DNA of 16,360 nucleotides from an uncultured Collinsella sp. (GTDB lineage: Bacteria; Actinomycetota; Coriobacteriia; Coriobacteriales; Coriobacteriaceae), in the NCBI GenBank assembly GCA_900545745.1, contig URAD01000028.1:1-16360 (forward strand). Direction: 5' to 3'. Positions 14,748 through 16,360 of this stretch are shown here, in pieces. The notes below the pieces were generated by a model. That model saw nothing but the letters and a program-made list of their open reading frames with translations. It was not told where the DNA came from and made no database searches. How positions within the stretch are numbered: position 1 is the stretch's first letter; each line of letters opens with the position of its first letter. A program made the position numbers and the translations under genes.

Positions 14748-15395
14748 CTAGAGCGTACCGTAGATGCGGTCGCCGGCGTCGCCCAGGCCGGGAACGATGT
14801 AGGCGGCCTCGTTGAGATGGTCATCGATGGCGCAGGTATAAATATGTACGTCGGGGTCCTTTTCGGTCAGTGACTTGAGGCCCTCGGGCGCGGCGACGAT
14901 ACACAGCATGCGAATATCCTTAACACCGCGCTCGCGCAGGTAGCTGATGGCCATCTCGGCCGAACCGCCCGTGGCGAGCATGGGGTCAACAACCAGGCAG
15001 ATGCGCTGGTCGATATCCTTGGGCATCTTGCAGTAATACTCATGCGGCTCGTGGGTAACCTCGTCACGCTCCATACCGATGTGGCCCACGCGAGCGGAGG
15101 GCACCAGGTCGAGGATGCCATCGACCATGCCGAGGCCCGCACGCAGGATGGGAACAATGGCGAGCTTCTTGCCGGCAAGCTGTTTGAACGTGGCGGTAGT
15201 GATGGGGGTCTCGACCTCGACGTCTTCCATAGGCAGGTCGCGCATGGCCTCGTAGCCGTCAAAGAGCGCAAGCTCGCGCACGAGCTGGCGGAACTGGTTG
15301 GTGCCAGTGCTCTTGTCGCGCAAGATCGACAGCTTGTGCTGGACGAGTGGGTGATCGACAAGGGTCACACGGGACGTATCGTAGGTGACGGTCAT
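14748..15395 (-). CDS. upp: uracil phosphoribosyltransferase
   Basis: A 215-residue cytoplasmic salvage enzyme making UMP from uracil and PRPP. The PRPP loop VDPMLATGG at 136-144 and the uracil-binding C-terminus VPGLGDAGDRIYGT at 201-214 are diagnostic, and PILRAGLGM at 82-90 is conserved. The length is close to the usual 208. I chose the ATG at 15393-15395: the encoded MTVTYDTSRVTLVDHPLVQHKL has the family N-terminus, and AAAGGGG lies about 10 bases upstream. The frame is open for 20 more codons upstream, but these are not family-like. It lies upstream of the ATP synthase operon on the same strand, with about 190 bases between its stop and the operon promoter and no clear terminator. Confidence 0.97.
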   Translation of the reverse strand: MTVTYDTSRVTLVDHPLVQHKLSILRDKSTGTNQFRQLVRELALFDGYEAMRDLPMEDVEVETPITTATFKQLAGKKLAIVPILRAGLGMVDGILDLVPSARVGHIGMERDEVTHEPHEYYCKMPKDIDQRICLVVDPMLATGGSAEMAISYLRERGVKDIRMLCIVAAPEGLKSLTEKDPDVHIYTCAIDDHLNEAAYIVPGLGDAGDRIYGTL

Positions 15396-15443
15396 GGGTT
15401 GATTGCCCCTTTCATTGCGGCCGGAAGATGGCCTTGCTGACAA

Positions 15444-15472
15444 GGCGTGCAGCAATGTTGCCGCCGCACGCC
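15444..15472 (-). other. hairpin between glpK and upp
   Basis: GGCGTGC and GCACGCC form a perfect 7-bp outer stem, with an inner GCAA/TTGC pairing. It stands 49 bases upstream of the upp ATG and 47 bases after the glpK stop. No U-tract follows, so it may be a weak terminator of glpK or part of the upp leader. The rest of the 123-base gap shows no clear promoter; TAAACT near 15480 is a partial -10. Confidence 0.45.
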
Positions 15473-15518
15473 ATGCATTAGTTTAGCGGTTTGTTGTATC
15501 GAGCAGCCCATCGCAGCC

Positions 15519-16360
15519 CTACTGTGAGGTGCTGAGCGAGCGCCTGACTGCATCACGCCAGCCCGCAAGGTTTTGCTCGCGGCGCTCGGCGGACATGTGG
15601 GGAAGGAAGGTCCTAACGATCTGGGCATTTTGCTCCAGCTCTTCCAGGTCTTCCCAATAGCCGACGGCAAGACCCGCCAAGTACGCGGCACCGATTGCCG
15701 TGGTCTCCACCGTCTCGCATTGCAGCACGGGGATATCCAGCAGGTCGGCCTGGAATTGCATGATGAACTCGTTGCGCGAGGCACCGCCATCGACAGACAG
15801 GCGCTCGATCGAAAGCCCCACGTCCTGCTCCATGGCGCGCAGCACGTCGTAGCTCTGATATGCCATGGATTCGCAGGCGGCACGTACGATGGTCGCACGG
15901 CTCGAGGCGCCGGTCAGACCGCACACGATACCGCGGGCATGCGGGTCCCACCAGGGAGCACCCAAACCCGCAAAGGCGGGAACGAAGTAGCAGCCCTCGT
16001 TGTCGCTAATCGAAGCGGCGAGTTGTGCCGACTCGCTCACGCTCGAGATGATGCCCATGTTGTTGCGAAGCCAGTTCATCGTTGAGCCGGCGGCAAAAAT
16101 AGAGCCCTCGAGCGCATAGCTGACTTTGCCGTCCGCAGCGATACCGATGGTGGAGACCAGGCCATTCTTGGATTCGACGATCTCGTCGCCGGTGTTCATG
16201 AGCATAAAGCAGCCCGTGCCATAGGTGTTTTTGGTCTGGCCGGGACGGAAACAGCAGTGGCCGAACAGCGACGCCTGTTGGTCACCCGCCACGCCCATGA
16301 TGGGCGGCATGTTGGTCATGATGTCGCTCGCGACGCGGCCGTAGTCGCCCGAGCTCCAGC
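15519..16360 (-). CDS. glpK: glycerol kinase, C-terminal part (5' end beyond the window)
   Basis: The frame is open to the right edge and encodes about 280 C-terminal residues of a FGGY-family sugar kinase. Glycerol kinase is identified by GVAGDQQASLFG, NTYGTGCFMLMNTG, VPAFAGLGAPWWDPHARG, YQSYDVLRAM and SVDGGASRNEFIMQFQADLL, which match E. coli GlpK segment by segment, and by AAYLAGLAVGYW near the end. The enzyme phosphorylates glycerol to glycerol 3-phosphate in the cytoplasm. The N-terminal domain with the first phosphate-binding loop is not in the window. The stop TAG is at 15519-15521. The upstream neighbour, where a facilitator or regulator might lie, is not visible. Confidence 0.97.
   Translation of the reverse strand, partial: WSSGDYGRVASDIMTNMPPIMGVAGDQQASLFGHCCFRPGQTKNTYGTGCFMLMNTGDEIVESKNGLVSTIGIAADGKVSYALEGSIFAAGSTMNWLRNNMGIISSVSESAQLAASISDNEGCYFVPAFAGLGAPWWDPHARGIVCGLTGASSRATIVRAACESMAYQSYDVLRAMEQDVGLSIERLSVDGGASRNEFIMQFQADLLDIPVLQCETVETTAIGAAYLAGLAVGYWEDLEELEQNAQIVRTFLPHMSAERREQNLAGWRDAVRRSLSTSQ

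Overview
The window looks like ordinary core chromosome from a moderately GC-rich actinobacterium of the class Coriobacteriia, most likely Collinsella or a close relative. That assignment is inference. It rests on the 16S 5' end on the minus strand at the left edge (GAGAGTTCGATCCTGGCTCAG type), the base composition, the actinobacterial-style rRNA leader motif, the full F1Fo ATP synthase operon and the character of the proteins. I see no phage, insertion sequence, CRISPR array, tRNA or defence system.

Layout from left to right. Bases 1-53 are the start of a 16S rRNA gene that leaves the window to the left. Bases 54-456 are its leader and promoter region, with several short perfect hairpins and a boxA-like motif. 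A phosphohexomutase (457-1857) follows, then a two-gene unit: a DtxR/MntR-type metalloregulator (2920-3342) and a homocysteine S-methyltransferase family protein (2016-2909). A peptidase T gene (3463-4710) is the only plus-strand gene. It diverges from the regulator across a short region that holds a 20-bp dyad. Two intrinsic terminators separate pepT from a convergent LytR-CpsA-Psr (LCP) cell-wall protein (4964-6199), which sits directly behind murA (6212-7495). The ATP synthase operon fills 7584-14467 in the order atpI-B-E-F-H-A-G-D-C on the minus strand. It has a good promoter at 14529-14556 and a strong terminator at 7509-7547. Uracil phosphoribosyltransferase (14748-15395) and the C-terminal part of glycerol kinase (15519-16360) complete the window.

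The genes serve housekeeping functions: energy (ATP synthase), cell-wall precursor synthesis and attachment (murA, LCP), pyrimidine salvage (upp), glycerol entry (glpK), peptide use (pepT), sugar-phosphate interconversion (phosphohexomutase) and methionine metabolism. The order upp - atp operon - murA recalls the arrangement in Bacillus, so this block looks anciently conserved.

I did not find an undescribed system. The observations most worth a second look are: a cluster of alternating AT tracts confined to the first 2.9 kb; the dyad beside the metalloregulator and that protein's mixed MntR/DtxR metal-ligand set; a 13-residue insertion in the ATP synthase alpha subunit; a signal-peptide-like N-terminus on subunit b; and a terminator that abuts the murA ribosome binding site.
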